A stretch of DNA of 64,000 bases, from assembly GCA_002419585.1 (NCBI GenBank), contig DIGJ01000002.1, forward strand, positions 62,001 through 126,000, given 5' to 3'. Under the pieces are notes generated by a model. That model was not told the origin of the DNA. It saw only the letters and a list, made by a program, of their open reading frames with translations, and did no database searches. The stretch is from Lachnoclostridium sp. UBA5725 (lineage in GTDB: Bacteria > Bacillota > Clostridia > Lachnospirales > Lachnospiraceae). Positions 17,663 through 26,751 of the stretch are shown here, in pieces. The translations under genes and the position numbers were made by a program. Position 1 is the stretch's first letter. Each line of letters starts with the position of its first letter.

Positions 17663-17691
17663 TTGAAAACAGAACAAATGTTTGTTATAAT
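17663..17691 (+). promoter_or_regulatory. SOS promoter with LexA (DinR) box
   Basis: TTGAAA (17663-17668), 17-base spacer and TATAAT (17686-17691) form a strong sigma-A promoter. The spacer contains AGAACAAATGTTTG (17671-17684), which fits the Firmicute LexA box CGAACRNRYGTTYG at all but the first base. It lies just upstream of the DNA polymerase IV gene, so that gene is expected to be SOS-induced. Confidence 0.8.
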
Positions 17692-17716
17692 CAGCTAAAA
17701 GGAGGCGAACGTTTGT

Positions 17717-18982
17717 TTGGAAAAGTTGATATTTCACATTGATGTTAATTCAGCGTTTTTATCGTGGGAAGCAATTTATCGATTATCGCATCAAGGTGGT
17801 ACGGTTGATTTAAGAGATATTCCGTCTGCCGTTGGAGGGGATAAGGAAAAACGAAGTGGCATTATTTTAGCCAAATCAATACCGGCCAAGAAATTTGGTA
17901 TCCAAACAGGAGAGACCCTGGGGGATGCCTTAAAGAAATGCCCAGATTTAACGATAGTGCCACCTCATTACAACTTATACGAGCAATGTTCCTCCCAATT
18001 TTTTAACATCCTTTATCGATTTGCTCCAATCGTGGAGAAATATAGTGTAGATGAAGCTTATTGTGACATGACTGGTACGCAAGGGTTGTATGGTTCACCG
18101 GTGGTGGCTGCAAACTTAATAAAAGATACGATCTACTCCGAACTTGGATTTACCGTCAATGTGGGTATATCCAATAATAAATTGTTGGCAAAAATGGCGG
18201 GAGACTTTAAAAAACCGAATATGGTACATACACTGTTTCCAGACGAGATCGAAAAAAAGATGTGGCCTTTGCCGGTATCGGAGCTTTTCTTCGTTGGAAG
18301 AGCAACGACGAAAAAACTGTTTCAATTAGGAATCAAAACAATCGGAGAGCTGGCGAGTGCTGACCCTAATGTGTTACGAGCACATCTAAAAAAGCAGGGA
18401 GAGATTATCTATCTGTTTGCCAAAGGGATAGATCCAAGCAGGGTAATTGGTACGCCTCCAGCCAATAAAGGTTATGGAAATAGCACAACCATCCCTTACG
18501 ATGTCAAAAAAACAAAAAATGCAAGGTTAATCTTATTGTCACTTGCAGAGACCGTTTGCTCTCGTCTAAGAAAGGATGCAGTAACCATATCGGTAGTTGC
18601 GGTTTCTATCACATTTTTTGATTTTACGCATTTGTCGCATCAAACGACTCTTTTTTCTGCTACCAATATTACGGTAGAAATATATAAAACAGCCTGCCAG
18701 TTATTTGATGAAATGTGGGATGGGAGGACGCCGATTCGGCAAATAGGAATCCATACGAGCAAAGCAAATGAGGATGATGGCAATTTTCAGCTAACGATGT
18801 TTAACATGGACTCGTTTGAAAAACAAATTAATTTAGACCGCGCAGTTGATGAAATAAGGGGCCGATATGGCAAGGATGCTGTACTGCGAGCATGTTTCGT
18901 AGAAAGCCCTATCTATCACATGATAGGTGGGATTGGGAGAGAAAAACTTTCTGTAGATTATGATGAGGTAGAAGTAAAATGA
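17717..18982 (+). CDS. dinB: Y-family DNA polymerase (Pol IV, DinB type)
   Basis: 421 residues starting at a TTG (17717), with GGAGG 12 bases upstream; no ATG or GTG fits. Catalytic carboxylates appear in FHIDVNSAF and YSVDEAYCDMT (near 108). Palm, fingers, thumb and little-finger regions are all covered at normal length. It performs error-prone translesion synthesis. Controlled by the LexA-boxed promoter immediately upstream; overlaps the next small gene by 4 bases. Confidence 0.93.
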   Translation: MEKLIFHIDVNSAFLSWEAIYRLSHQGGTVDLRDIPSAVGGDKEKRSGIILAKSIPAKKFGIQTGETLGDALKKCPDLTIVPPHYNLYEQCSSQFFNILYRFAPIVEKYSVDEAYCDMTGTQGLYGSPVVAANLIKDTIYSELGFTVNVGISNNKLLAKMAGDFKKPNMVHTLFPDEIEKKMWPLPVSELFFVGRATTKKLFQLGIKTIGELASADPNVLRAHLKKQGEIIYLFAKGIDPSRVIGTPPANKGYGNSTTIPYDVKKTKNARLILLSLAETVCSRLRKDAVTISVVAVSITFFDFTHLSHQTTLFSATNITVEIYKTACQLFDEMWDGRTPIRQIGIHTSKANEDDGNFQLTMFNMDSFEKQINLDRAVDEIRGRYGKDAVLRACFVESPIYHMIGGIGREKLSVDYDEVEVK

Positions 18983-19224
18983 TTCCGATTGATGTGAATG
19001 CCACGTTTAATACAATTGGTGGCATTAAACCAGTTTATGTCCGGTTGGAAAATGCCGAACATCAAGTATATACTTATAAAATTTCAAGGATTGAGTATTC
19101 CAAGGAAGATAATAGGGCAGGAATCCAGACGATAATCTTTGTATGTTATATCGAAGAGGATGGCATTCAAAAGCAATTGAAACTTGCCTATCATGTATCT
19201 TCCCATAAATGGGTACTCCTTTAA
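18979..19224 (+). CDS. Small conserved protein encoded with dinB
   Basis: 81 residues, overlapping the dinB stop by four bases (ATGA), so translationally coupled. No membrane segment or known motif; predicted mainly beta structure. Small genes of this kind commonly follow dinB in clostridia, but I cannot name a function. A role linked to the polymerase is only an inference from coupling. Confidence 0.75.
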   Translation: MIPIDVNATFNTIGGIKPVYVRLENAEHQVYTYKISRIEYSKEDNRAGIQTIIFVCYIEEDGIQKQLKLAYHVSSHKWVLL

Positions 19225-19437
19225 ACACTTTATTCTTACGGGTGGTTATAGAGTATTATCTTATTTCCAGTTTCAGTATTTTGTTGCTGCATATGATATA
19301 ATAACGATACAATCTGCAAGTATTGGATAGTAAAAAATTTTTACTATTATTATGCAACATTTTGGTCTGATTGATTGTTTCTATAGTAGAAGGGTGATAA
19401 ATAAAGTCTTTAACAATGATAGACAGTTTATGTGACG

Positions 19438-19472
19438 CACTGTGAACATATTCTGTTAAAATGTTTACAGTG
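19438..19472. promoter_or_regulatory. Inverted repeat upstream of secreted stalk-domain gene
   Basis: CACTGTGAACAT (19438-19449) pairs with ATGTTTACAGTG (19461-19472) with one mismatch, ending 17 bases before the start codon at 19490. It could be an operator or an mRNA leader hairpin. The rest of 19225-19437 shows no gene. Confidence 0.55.
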
Positions 19473-19489
19473 CAGAAAAGAGAGGAATC

Positions 19490-20461
19490 ATGAAGAAGTC
19501 AGAAATAAAAATTTCGAAAACAGCCGCAATAGTAGCTTTATCAGCAGTACTTGCAGTAGGTACGTTATGTACAACAGCTTTACCAGTTTGTGATAGCACT
19601 GCATATGCAACTCCATATATAAAAACACGTTCAAACAAAACAACCGTGCTTACCATTACGGTGAACGGAACAAAGCTGAAACGTCACGGCTATTATGTGA
19701 CCAGTACCAAACGTAAGAGCGAAAAAGTAGCTATGATCCCACTTAGAGCCACAGCAAATGCGATGGGAATAACGATTACGAAGAATGAGAATGGCACTTA
19801 TAAGATTGATAATGGACAGATGAATACGACCATAACAATCGGAGAGGATAGCTATTATGCAGTTACGAGCATAAAAGGAAGAGTTGGAATGACTGCACCG
19901 TTTACACTTGGGGCAGCACCTGTGGTAAAGAATCACAAAATTTACATTCCGGCCACTCTTTTAACACCACTTTATGGAAATGCAGATAAAGTGGTAACAA
20001 TAAAGAAAAATACCATAACGATAGACACAACCAAAGATGATTCCTCGAAGGGTACTACTGACAATAGTAGTATTCCTTGTCCGATAACAGAATGGAACAG
20101 TCTTTCTGAGCTTGAAAAGGCAGTAGGATTTACAGTAGTTATACCAGAAAAGCTTTCGTCCTTGAATGTTAAAACATATGCTGATATTTCAGGTGATCTG
20201 GCAGAAATCTTTTACACGAATGGTACAGATGAGATACTTTATCGAATGAGCAAGGGCACAGAGGACAACAGCGGAGACTATAGTGAATATAATACAACGG
20301 AAAAGGTAACGGTTGGTGACAATTCCATAACAATTTGCGGAAATGATGGAAGATACTATCTTGCAAAATGGTCAGATGCTTCCTATTCCTATTCCCTCAA
20401 CATGGGACAGTCAGGAGTTGAAAAGGCAGAGATTCTTACCTATCTTACATTTACAGACTAA
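19490..20461 (+). CDS. Secreted protein with copper-amine-oxidase-like stalk domain
   Basis: 323 residues. An N-terminal signal peptide (KTAAIVALSAVLAVGTLCTTALP) is followed by a stalk domain of the copper amine oxidase N-terminal type (VAMIPLRATANAMGITITKNENGTYKI; later IYIPATLLTPLYG) and a C-terminal domain resembling DUF4367 (LSELEKAVGFTVVIPEKL ... CGNDGRYYLAKW). It is probably exported and wall-associated. Function unknown; a fragment of a second C-terminal domain follows at 20467-20670. Confidence 0.8.
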   Translation: MKKSEIKISKTAAIVALSAVLAVGTLCTTALPVCDSTAYATPYIKTRSNKTTVLTITVNGTKLKRHGYYVTSTKRKSEKVAMIPLRATANAMGITITKNENGTYKIDNGQMNTTITIGEDSYYAVTSIKGRVGMTAPFTLGAAPVVKNHKIYIPATLLTPLYGNADKVVTIKKNTITIDTTKDDSSKGTTDNSSIPCPITEWNSLSELEKAVGFTVVIPEKLSSLNVKTYADISGDLAEIFYTNGTDEILYRMSKGTEDNSGDYSEYNTTEKVTVGDNSITICGNDGRYYLAKWSDASYSYSLNMGQSGVEKAEILTYLTFTD

Positions 20462-20466
20462 AACTT

Positions 20467-20670
20467 GTGCCTATATTGATGAAAGGAATTCAAATATTTA
20501 TGACAGAAATGCTATGCGAGGATGCGTATATTGAAAGAGTGAAAATAAAGGGTAATTCAGGCTTATATTCACTTGCAATATGGCAAGTCAAAGGGTATGC
20601 TTATTCCATTAGTACAGTGAATGGTGTAGATGAAGTTACATTACAAAAAGTTATGGAATCCGTAAAGTAG
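20467..20670 (+). pseudogene. Remnant of a DUF4367-like C-terminal domain
   Basis: A 67-codon reading frame whose last ~45 residues (VKIKGNSGLYSLAIWQVKGY and onward) parallel the end of the preceding protein. It lacks signal peptide, stalk domain and a convincing ribosome binding site. It looks like the tail of a duplicated gene that lost its front part. Confidence 0.6.
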
Positions 20671-20685
20671 AAAGAGATAAGAGCA

Positions 20686-22059
20686 ATGAAACAGGAACAT
20701 ATTTATATTGCAATCGATTTGAAGTCATTTTATGCCTCCGTTGAATGTATCGAGCGAGGATTAAATCCACTGACGACAAATCTTGTGGTGGCTGATCCAA
20801 CACGAACCGAAAAAACAATCTGTCTTGCTGTATCTCCATCCCTAAAGGCATATGGAATACCCGGCAGAGCCCGTTTATTTGAGGTGCAGCAGAAGCTAAA
20901 AGAAGCAAAGCAACGTACCGGGAAAGAGGTAGAATATATCATTGCTCCACCTCAGATGGCACGCTACATCGAAGTATCAGCAAATATTTATGAGACATAT
21001 CTAAAGTATATCAGTCCAGAAGATATTCATGTATATAGCATTGATGAGTGTTTTATTGACGTGACGAATTATCTGGACCTTTACCAGATGTCAGCAAAGG
21101 AACTGGCGGTGAAAATGATTCATGATGTTTTGGAGAAGACTGGAATCACTGCCACCGCAGGAATCGGAACGAACCTGTATCTATGTAAGATTGCGATGGA
21201 TATTGTTGCAAAGCATGTAAAACCGGATGCAGCAGGAGTGCGTATTGCTGAACTTGATGAGCTGGCTTATCGCCGATTATTGTGGGATCACAAACCGATT
21301 ACAGACTTTTGGAGAGTTGGTGGAGGGATTGCCAAACGACTTGAAAAAAGTGGTCTGCAGACGATGGGGGACATTGCAAGAACGTCACTGCATCATGAGG
21401 ACTTATTATATGGAATGCTTGGCATTGATGCTGAACTTTTGATTGACCATGCATGGGGGTATGAACCTTGTGGCATGGAAGAAATCAAATCCTATAAACC
21501 AAGCACTAATAGCATTTCTTCCGGGCAAGTCCTACAGTATCCCTATGAATTTTCAAAGGCAAGGATTATTGTGCAGGAAATGACAGATTTGTTGGTGCTT
21601 GATCTTGTGGATAAGGGATTGGTGACCGATAGCCTGACATTGACGATTGGTTATGACCGATGCAGCGTCGATGAAGGGAAATTTGGGGGCGTGGTTACGT
21701 ATGACCGCTATGGACGGGCAGTACCAAAATCCGCCCATGGTACAGCAAATCTTGGTACAACGAGCAACAGTACTAAGAAAATCATGGATGCTATTATGGA
21801 ATTATATGATAGAATTGTATCAAAGGAGCTCATGGTCAGACGTGTTACTCTTTGCGCCAATAATCTTGTGAAAGAAGGATATGAGCAGTTTGATTTATTC
21901 ACAGATCCGGTAGAACAGGAAAAAGAGCGTAAGATGCAGGAAGCCATGATCAGTATTAAAAAGAAATTTGGAAAGAATGCTATTTTAAAGGGCATAAATT
22001 TAGAAGAGGGTGCCACTACAAGGGATAGAAATAACCAGATTGGTGGACATAAGGCGTAG
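20686..22059 (+). CDS. Y-family DNA polymerase (UmuC/Pol V-like)
   Basis: 457 residues. N-terminal catalytic motif YIAIDLKSFYASVECIERG and second carboxylate motif YSIDECFIDVT near 118-128 identify a UmuC/YqjW/UvrX-type translesion polymerase, distinct from the DinB at 17.7 kb. It is followed 11 bases later by a YolD-like gene, the usual partner in Firmicutes. No LexA box was found directly upstream. Confidence 0.92.
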   Translation: MKQEHIYIAIDLKSFYASVECIERGLNPLTTNLVVADPTRTEKTICLAVSPSLKAYGIPGRARLFEVQQKLKEAKQRTGKEVEYIIAPPQMARYIEVSANIYETYLKYISPEDIHVYSIDECFIDVTNYLDLYQMSAKELAVKMIHDVLEKTGITATAGIGTNLYLCKIAMDIVAKHVKPDAAGVRIAELDELAYRRLLWDHKPITDFWRVGGGIAKRLEKSGLQTMGDIARTSLHHEDLLYGMLGIDAELLIDHAWGYEPCGMEEIKSYKPSTNSISSGQVLQYPYEFSKARIIVQEMTDLLVLDLVDKGLVTDSLTLTIGYDRCSVDEGKFGGVVTYDRYGRAVPKSAHGTANLGTTSNSTKKIMDAIMELYDRIVSKELMVRRVTLCANNLVKEGYEQFDLFTDPVEQEKERKMQEAMISIKKKFGKNAILKGINLEEGATTRDRNNQIGGHKA

Positions 22060-22070
22060 GAGAGTTCGTT

Positions 22071-22544
22071 ATGGTAAAGAATCCAGTGTCATTGGATGCA
22101 CAGGTAACACATAGGTATGATGATATCATCAGTATGGAATATCCTTTGAAAAATTCCGATGTTTTCAAACATCCCAAAATGTCTATCGAAGATCGGGCAA
22201 AGATATTTGCTCCTTTTGCTGCACTAAAAGGCTATGAGGAGGCGATTGCAGTAAAACAGAAAAATGTTGTGCCTCGCATAGACTTGTCAGAAGAATCAAA
22301 GGAGTATTTAGATTTACAGCTTGGAAGGATTGAACGTTTGCTGACAAAAGGTCAACACCCAATCATCACAGTTGTGTATTTTCAAAAAGATAAGGGCAGC
22401 AGTCTGGATGGTGGAGACTATATTCAATTCACCGGTATGGTTGCCAAGTTCGATCAGACCTCACGCATCCTCCAGATTGTAGAAAAAAGGTTGCAGTTGG
22501 ACGATATCTATCGTATTGAAGGTGAGGATTTGGATGGAATCTAG
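22071..22544 (+). CDS. YolD-like protein
   Basis: 157 residues matching the YolD-like family: an N-terminal KMSIEDRAKIFAPFAALKGYEEA segment and a C-terminal beta-rich half ending in LQLDDIYRIEGEDLDG. These proteins accompany Y-family polymerases in Firmicutes and are thought to help or regulate them. AGGAG precedes the start; only 11 bases separate it from the polymerase, so they form an operon. Confidence 0.88.
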   Translation: MVKNPVSLDAQVTHRYDDIISMEYPLKNSDVFKHPKMSIEDRAKIFAPFAALKGYEEAIAVKQKNVVPRIDLSEESKEYLDLQLGRIERLLTKGQHPIITVVYFQKDKGSSLDGGDYIQFTGMVAKFDQTSRILQIVEKRLQLDDIYRIEGEDLDGI

Positions 22545-22558
22545 AAAAGGAGCTTACC

Positions 22559-22701
22559 ATGTTAAAACAAATAGAAAACAGAAGAAGTATTCGTAAATAT
22601 TTAAAAAGGGAAGTTGAAAAGGAAAAGGATATGGTGATGAAGAGCCATTTCATAGGCCGAGAAAGCCAATAGAGGAAATGGTTGGATACGAAAAATGGTG
22701 A
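22559..22701 (+). pseudogene. Nitroreductase remnant (internal deletion plus frameshift)
   Basis: The first codons read MLKQIENRRSIRKY, the classic nitroreductase N-terminus, after a good AGGAG site. About 20 codons on, the +1 frame reads GDEEPFHRPRKPIEEMV and then GYEKW-stop, the usual end of small nitroreductases. The ~120 residues between, including most of the flavin site, are gone. A deletion has fused the two ends out of frame. Confidence 0.8.
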
Positions 22702-22716
22702 AAGGGAACGAATAAA

Positions 22717-23355
22717 ATGTATCAGATTAATCGAGAAGATATGTTGGAACTGACAAGACGCATGACTTTAAAGCGAAATTGTTTTAACAGAATTGCGGGG
22801 GCATATCTTGATGAAGAAGGTTTCGTGGACGGAACCTTTAATACACACTTTTTAAAGCTATCTACAAAAGATCAGCAGAAAAATATTGACCTTGCAAAAG
22901 CAATTCCTTTTTCCGAGACGAATGTTAATCTATTGGGGTATCGATTTGGAAAAGAGGATGAGAGGGCAGGAAGTACTTGGCAACTTTTGATGGGACTAAG
23001 AGAATGTGAGCTGAAAAACGATGCTTTGCTTGATGTCTTCTATGAAGTAATTGGAGAAAATTATCATTCCAATGATCAGTATGCCATATATTTTTTTCAT
23101 GGGAGCTATGATGTACCAATCAAAGCGAGTGATAAGGAAAGTCTGTGGGAATCGGAAGAAGTATACAAATTTATCATATGCGCCATCTGTCCAATTCATG
23201 GTGATTACGAACCTAGAGAGCCAGAATGTGGATTCCTTTTTCCAGCATTTACAGACAGAAGCAGTGATATTCATGGTATTGAGATCTTTCATGTAGATGC
23301 GGATCATCCACATACCGAACTATTGGAGAAGATTCTGTTTTCATCTCGGAAGTGA
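22717..23355 (+). CDS. DUF4317 family protein
   Basis: 212 residues. Motifs FFHGSYDVPIKASD, FIICAICPIHGDYEP and CGFLFPAFTDRSSDIHGIEIF are those of the DUF4317 family common in Lachnospiraceae. About half the usual length, so it is a short variant or truncated. No signal peptide; function unknown. Confidence 0.78.
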   Translation: MYQINREDMLELTRRMTLKRNCFNRIAGAYLDEEGFVDGTFNTHFLKLSTKDQQKNIDLAKAIPFSETNVNLLGYRFGKEDERAGSTWQLLMGLRECELKNDALLDVFYEVIGENYHSNDQYAIYFFHGSYDVPIKASDKESLWESEEVYKFIICAICPIHGDYEPREPECGFLFPAFTDRSSDIHGIEIFHVDADHPHTELLEKILFSSRK

Positions 23356-23389
23356 TCGGAGAATAAGCAAGTAAGAAAAGGAAGATTGA

Positions 23390-23902
23390 ATGAATACAAA
23401 TAGTATAATAGGTGGTTCAGATGGACCTACCTCTATATTCGTAGCAGGTAAAATGGGAGCAGACTGGATAAATCTGTTTGGTTTGGTAATAATCGTGCTT
23501 CTTTTAATACCAAATATAATTTATGCAATGAAATACAAAGGTGTTTCGAACAAATGCAATAATCGAGCGTTGAATCTTATCGAACAAATCGGACGATATG
23601 CTTCCATGTTCCTTATGATATTTAATATTGGTATTGCTGAATTTGGCTTTTCATCGGTGGAGGCGTTTATCGTCTATGCAATTGGAAATATTGTTTTGAT
23701 AGCTGCATACTGGATGGTATGGTTGATGTTCTTCATTCAGCCTGGCTTTGCAAGGAGTATGGCTTTGGCAATTATTCCTACTGTGATTTTTCTGTTAAAT
23801 GGAATTACGCTTATGCACCTTTTTTTAATAGGGAGTTCAATTATCTTTGGTATCGGTCATATTTATGTGACTTATCAGAATGCGAAGGAGTGGAAGAAAT
23901 GA
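23390..23902 (+). CDS. Small membrane protein with OadB-like N-terminal motif
   Basis: 170 residues with four to five hydrophobic segments. The N-terminus SIIGGSDGPTSIFVAGK resembles the conserved GGxDGPT motif of sodium-pumping decarboxylase beta subunits, but the rest does not. Its stop overlaps the start of the EFR1 ferredoxin gene (ATGA), so the two are coupled and may act together in redox-linked membrane function (inference). Confidence 0.7.
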   Translation: MNTNSIIGGSDGPTSIFVAGKMGADWINLFGLVIIVLLLIPNIIYAMKYKGVSNKCNNRALNLIEQIGRYASMFLMIFNIGIAEFGFSSVEAFIVYAIGNIVLIAAYWMVWLMFFIQPGFARSMALAIIPTVIFLLNGITLMHLFLIGSSIIFGIGHIYVTYQNAKEWKK

Positions 23903-24645
23903 TTTTATATTTTACAGGAACAGGTAATAGTCGGTACATAGCGAAGCGCATAGTAGAAATTACAAAGGATTCAATTCTTTCTATCAATGAACGAATAAAG
24001 GAAAATGATACATCTTCCATTGAAACAGGAAAACATTTGGTTTTTGTTGTTCCTACCTATGCGTGGCGCATTCCAAGACTGGTGCAGGAATGGATTCTAA
24101 AAGTTGAGTTTATTGGCAACCCAAGCGTATATTTTGTGATGGATTGCGGTGATAGTATAGGGAATGCAGAAAAGTATATTAAGTCTCTATGTGACCAGAA
24201 AAAATTTTCCTATATGGGAGTAGCGGAAATTATTATGCCAGAGAATTATATTGCATTATACGATGCTCCAAAAGAAAAAGAATCCAGACGTATTATAGAT
24301 AATTCGGACCAGCAGATAACGAAGGTCGCAGAAGATATCCGTGATGGAATCCGACTTAGAAGTAAATCCATTCAAACGATGGATAAGATAAACAGCGGGA
24401 TTGTAAATCCTTTGTTTTATAGGCTTATTGTAAAAGACAAAAAGTTCTATCCAACCAATCAATGTGTTGGATGTAGTAAATGTGAAAATGCCTGTCCACT
24501 GAATAATATCCAAATGGAAAGTGGCAAACCTAGATGGAATGGGAAGTGTACGCATTGTATGGCCTGTATCTGTGGCTGCCCTGTTGAAGCGATTGAATAT
24601 GGAAATAAAAGTGTAGGTCGAGTAAGATATTGGTGTGCGAAATAA
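23899..24645 (+). CDS. EFR1 family flavodoxin-ferredoxin protein
   Basis: 248 residues from the ATG at 23899. An N-terminal flavodoxin-like domain (ILYFTGTGNSRYIAKRI, FMN phosphate loop; VVPTYAWRIPRLV) is joined to two C-terminal [4Fe-4S] motifs (CVGCSKCENACP and CTHCMACICGCP). This is an EFR1-type ferrodoxin that can carry electrons in anaerobic metabolism. Translationally coupled to the preceding membrane protein. Confidence 0.9.
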   Translation: MILYFTGTGNSRYIAKRIVEITKDSILSINERIKENDTSSIETGKHLVFVVPTYAWRIPRLVQEWILKVEFIGNPSVYFVMDCGDSIGNAEKYIKSLCDQKKFSYMGVAEIIMPENYIALYDAPKEKESRRIIDNSDQQITKVAEDIRDGIRLRSKSIQTMDKINSGIVNPLFYRLIVKDKKFYPTNQCVGCSKCENACPLNNIQMESGKPRWNGKCTHCMACICGCPVEAIEYGNKSVGRVRYWCAK

Positions 24646-24689
24646 AATTATATCTTAATTACAGAGAGATTCCAAAGATATAGCAACCA

Positions 24690-25035
24690 GAAACAAAATA
24701 CGTGATATAGAACTGCTGAAGAGGATGATTCAATTCGTTATCGCCAATATCGGAAATACATTCTCTGCGACTAATATTTCAAAATATAGGTTAGAGTTGG
24801 AAAAAATAATAGCAATGAAATTGACTTTGTAGCAATGCTAGGAAAGGAAAAAATATATGTTCAAGTGACATATATTCTTGCTTCAGAAGAAACGATGGAA
24901 CGAGAATTCTCGGTGCTAGAAGTTATTCCGGATAATTATCCTAAGTATGTTGTTTGTATGGATGAAATTGATAGAGGTAGAAATGGGATTAAAAATGTAA
25001 ATATTCGAGATTTTTTATTAATGGACAATTACTAA
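24690..25035 (+). pseudogene. AAA-family ATPase (DUF4143 type) C-terminal remnant
   Basis: One frame reads IRDIELLKRMIQFVIANIGNTFSA and NISKY; a second frame reads NEIDFVAMLGKEKIYVQVTY and ends VNIRDFLLMDNY. Together they match the C-terminal domain of ATP-binding DUF4143 proteins, broken by at least one frameshift and missing the ATPase half. The remnant follows the EFR1 gene. Confidence 0.75.
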
Positions 25036-25135
25036 TACTATAATGGAACAGATAGCATCAAAGAAAGCCAAAAAAACACTTGAAATCCCCCAAAGAAAGC
25101 GTTATAATAACTAACGTAAACATAACTTAATAAGA

Positions 25136-25250
25136 AAAGTTCTTCGGGGCAGGGTGTAATTCCCGATCGGCGGTATAGTCCGCGAGCTAGCAATAGCTGA
25201 TTTGGTGCGATTCCAAAACCGACAGTAAAGTCTGGATGAGAGAAGAAGAA
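25136..25250 (+). ncRNA. FMN riboswitch (RFN element)
   Basis: The conserved RFN blocks are present: TTCGGGGCAGGGTGTAATTC, GATCGGCGGTATAGTCCGCGAG, ATTTGGTGCGATTCCAAAACC, GACAGTAAAGTCTGGATG. It stands upstream of the riboflavin transporter gene ribU with an intrinsic terminator in between, so FMN should switch off transcription. Confidence 0.96.
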
Positions 25251-25295
25251 TGAATAAGACTTAAATTTTTTAGTCTTATTTCTGTTCGAATCATT

Positions 25296-25327
25296 AGCTC
25301 CGAAATCTATTTTCGGAGCTTTTTTTA
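25296..25327 (+). terminator. Riboswitch expression-platform terminator
   Basis: AGCTCCGAAA...TTTCGGAGCT followed by seven Ts. A weaker alternative hairpin (ATAAGAC...GTCTTAT, near 25254-25279) lies just before it. Together they form the transcription switch of the FMN riboswitch. Confidence 0.9.
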
Positions 25328-25427
25328 CGTGTGTAGAGCTTGATTATTGCCACGTGAAGCAGAGAAGAACTTTCCTTAGCTATCATTTTGTAGCCATATG
25401 GCTCAGAGAAGAAAAGGAGAGAAAGAA

Positions 25428-26039
25428 ATGACAGAAATGACAAAAACACAAGCAAAAACAAGAGCAATGTTTTCCACAAAACAGATGGTGATGTTAGCCT
25501 TACTATCTGCACTTGCATATGTACTTATGCTGATACCAATCCCTTTCAAATTTTTAGGATTTTTGGAACTGGAATTTAGTGATGTACCAGCGATCGTTGC
25601 AACTTTGATCTATGGTCCGCTTGCTGGAGTGGTAGTCGAATTTATTAAGAATTTTATCAAGGCCATTACAGCTACAACAACAGGTGGTGTTGGAGAATTA
25701 GCAAACTTTGCAATTATATCAGGATTTATCGTTCCACTTGGTCTTTTATTTCGAAAGCTAAAGAACAAATATAAAACAGTTATTTCATTTTCCAGTGCTA
25801 TTGTCGGATTTATGATAGCAGGTATTTTAGTAAACTACTTTGTAACAGTTCCACTTTATGCAACCTTATTTGGTGGAATGGATGTTGTCGTTGGAGCAGC
25901 AGCAGCCACAATGCCAGCAATCAAGGATTTAGCAACGATTGTAATCCTTGGTATTACACCATTTAACTTCGTAAAGGGTATCGTTATTTCCGTAACCGGA
26001 TATTTTGTATACAAGGCATTTCATAAAGTAATTGAGTAG
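25428..26039 (+). CDS. ribU: Riboflavin ECF transporter S component
   Basis: 203 residues from the ATG at 25428, which has AAGGAG 8 bases upstream. Six membrane segments and the family motif DVPAIVATLIYGPLAGVVVEFIKNFIK identify RibU, the substrate-binding membrane subunit of an energy-coupling-factor riboflavin importer. The preceding FMN riboswitch confirms the substrate. The energising EcfAA'T genes are not in the window. Confidence 0.94.
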   Translation: MTEMTKTQAKTRAMFSTKQMVMLALLSALAYVLMLIPIPFKFLGFLELEFSDVPAIVATLIYGPLAGVVVEFIKNFIKAITATTTGGVGELANFAIISGFIVPLGLLFRKLKNKYKTVISFSSAIVGFMIAGILVNYFVTVPLYATLFGGMDVVVGAAAATMPAIKDLATIVILGITPFNFVKGIVISVTGYFVYKAFHKVIE

Positions 26040-26116
26040 AATAAAGAGTAAAATATAGAGTAAGATATATAGGTAAGATATAAAGAAGCTATGGTTAAGA
26101 CATAGCGCAAAACACG

Positions 26117-26165
26117 GGCCTCCTTCAATGGATTGGTAAAATCCACCAAGGAGGTTCTATTTATA
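26117..26165 (+). terminator. Terminator after ribU
   Basis: CCTCCTT...AAGGAGG with inner TGGATT/AATCCA pairing, followed by a T-rich tract. Fits a rho-independent stop for the ribU transcript. Confidence 0.65.
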
Positions 26166-26251
26166 TAATTTAGTTGAAAAGGAAAAAAATCTGTTGTACA
26201 CTGAAGTAGTAGGTACACAAGCTAGATTGTAAAAGAAGGCGGGGACCGAGC

Positions 26252-26605
26252 ATGAAGATGGAAAGCAGGAAAGAACTAAAGGATGTAGGTATCAATATGG
26301 AAACCGGACTTGAACGCTTTGTTGGAAATGAATCCTTATTTATTGATTTTCTAAAAAAATTTCCAGACGATTCAAGCTATAACAAGATGGCAGCAGAACT
26401 GAGTAAAAAAAGCTGTGAAGAAGCATATAAAGCTGCGCATACACTAAAAGGAGTCGCGGGAAACTTATCACTTGATCGCCTACATCAAAGAATGATTCCT
26501 CTTGTAGAAGCCCTTCGAAAAGGTAAATTAGAGGAAGCAAACTCGTTATATGCTGCAGTTAAGGAAAGTTATGATGAAATAGTAGAAGCATTGCAGCATT
26601 TATAA
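26252..26605 (+). CDS. Hpt (histidine phosphotransfer) domain protein
   Basis: 117-residue stand-alone Hpt domain. The phosphorylatable His is in AAHTLKGVAGNL near residue 62, and the pattern of four helices fits the family. Such proteins relay phosphate between hybrid kinases and response regulators. No two-component partner is adjacent. Ribosome site (AAGGCGGGG) is weak but placed correctly; followed by a clear terminator. Confidence 0.85.
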   Translation: MKMESRKELKDVGINMETGLERFVGNESLFIDFLKKFPDDSSYNKMAAELSKKSCEEAYKAAHTLKGVAGNLSLDRLHQRMIPLVEALRKGKLEEANSLYAAVKESYDEIVEALQHL

Positions 26606-26633
26606 CTACATACTAAATTAAATACGCGATAAT

Positions 26634-26676
26634 GGCTGAAACAATGGTGTTTTATACTTGTTTCGGCTTTTTTTTG
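26634..26676 (+). terminator. Rho-independent terminator after hpt
   Basis: GGCTGAAACAA...TTGTTTCGGCT stem followed by a run of Ts. Confidence 0.85.
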
Positions 26677-26751
26677 CGTTGCGCTTCATTTATGCATTGA
26701 TTTTATGCTAGAGTTAGGGATACAATAAAAACAAAAAAGGAGCATATGACG

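Noticed and set aside
20343..20534. 63-codon frame overlapping the end of the stalk-domain gene
   Set aside because: Shadow frame of the real gene; no ribosome site.
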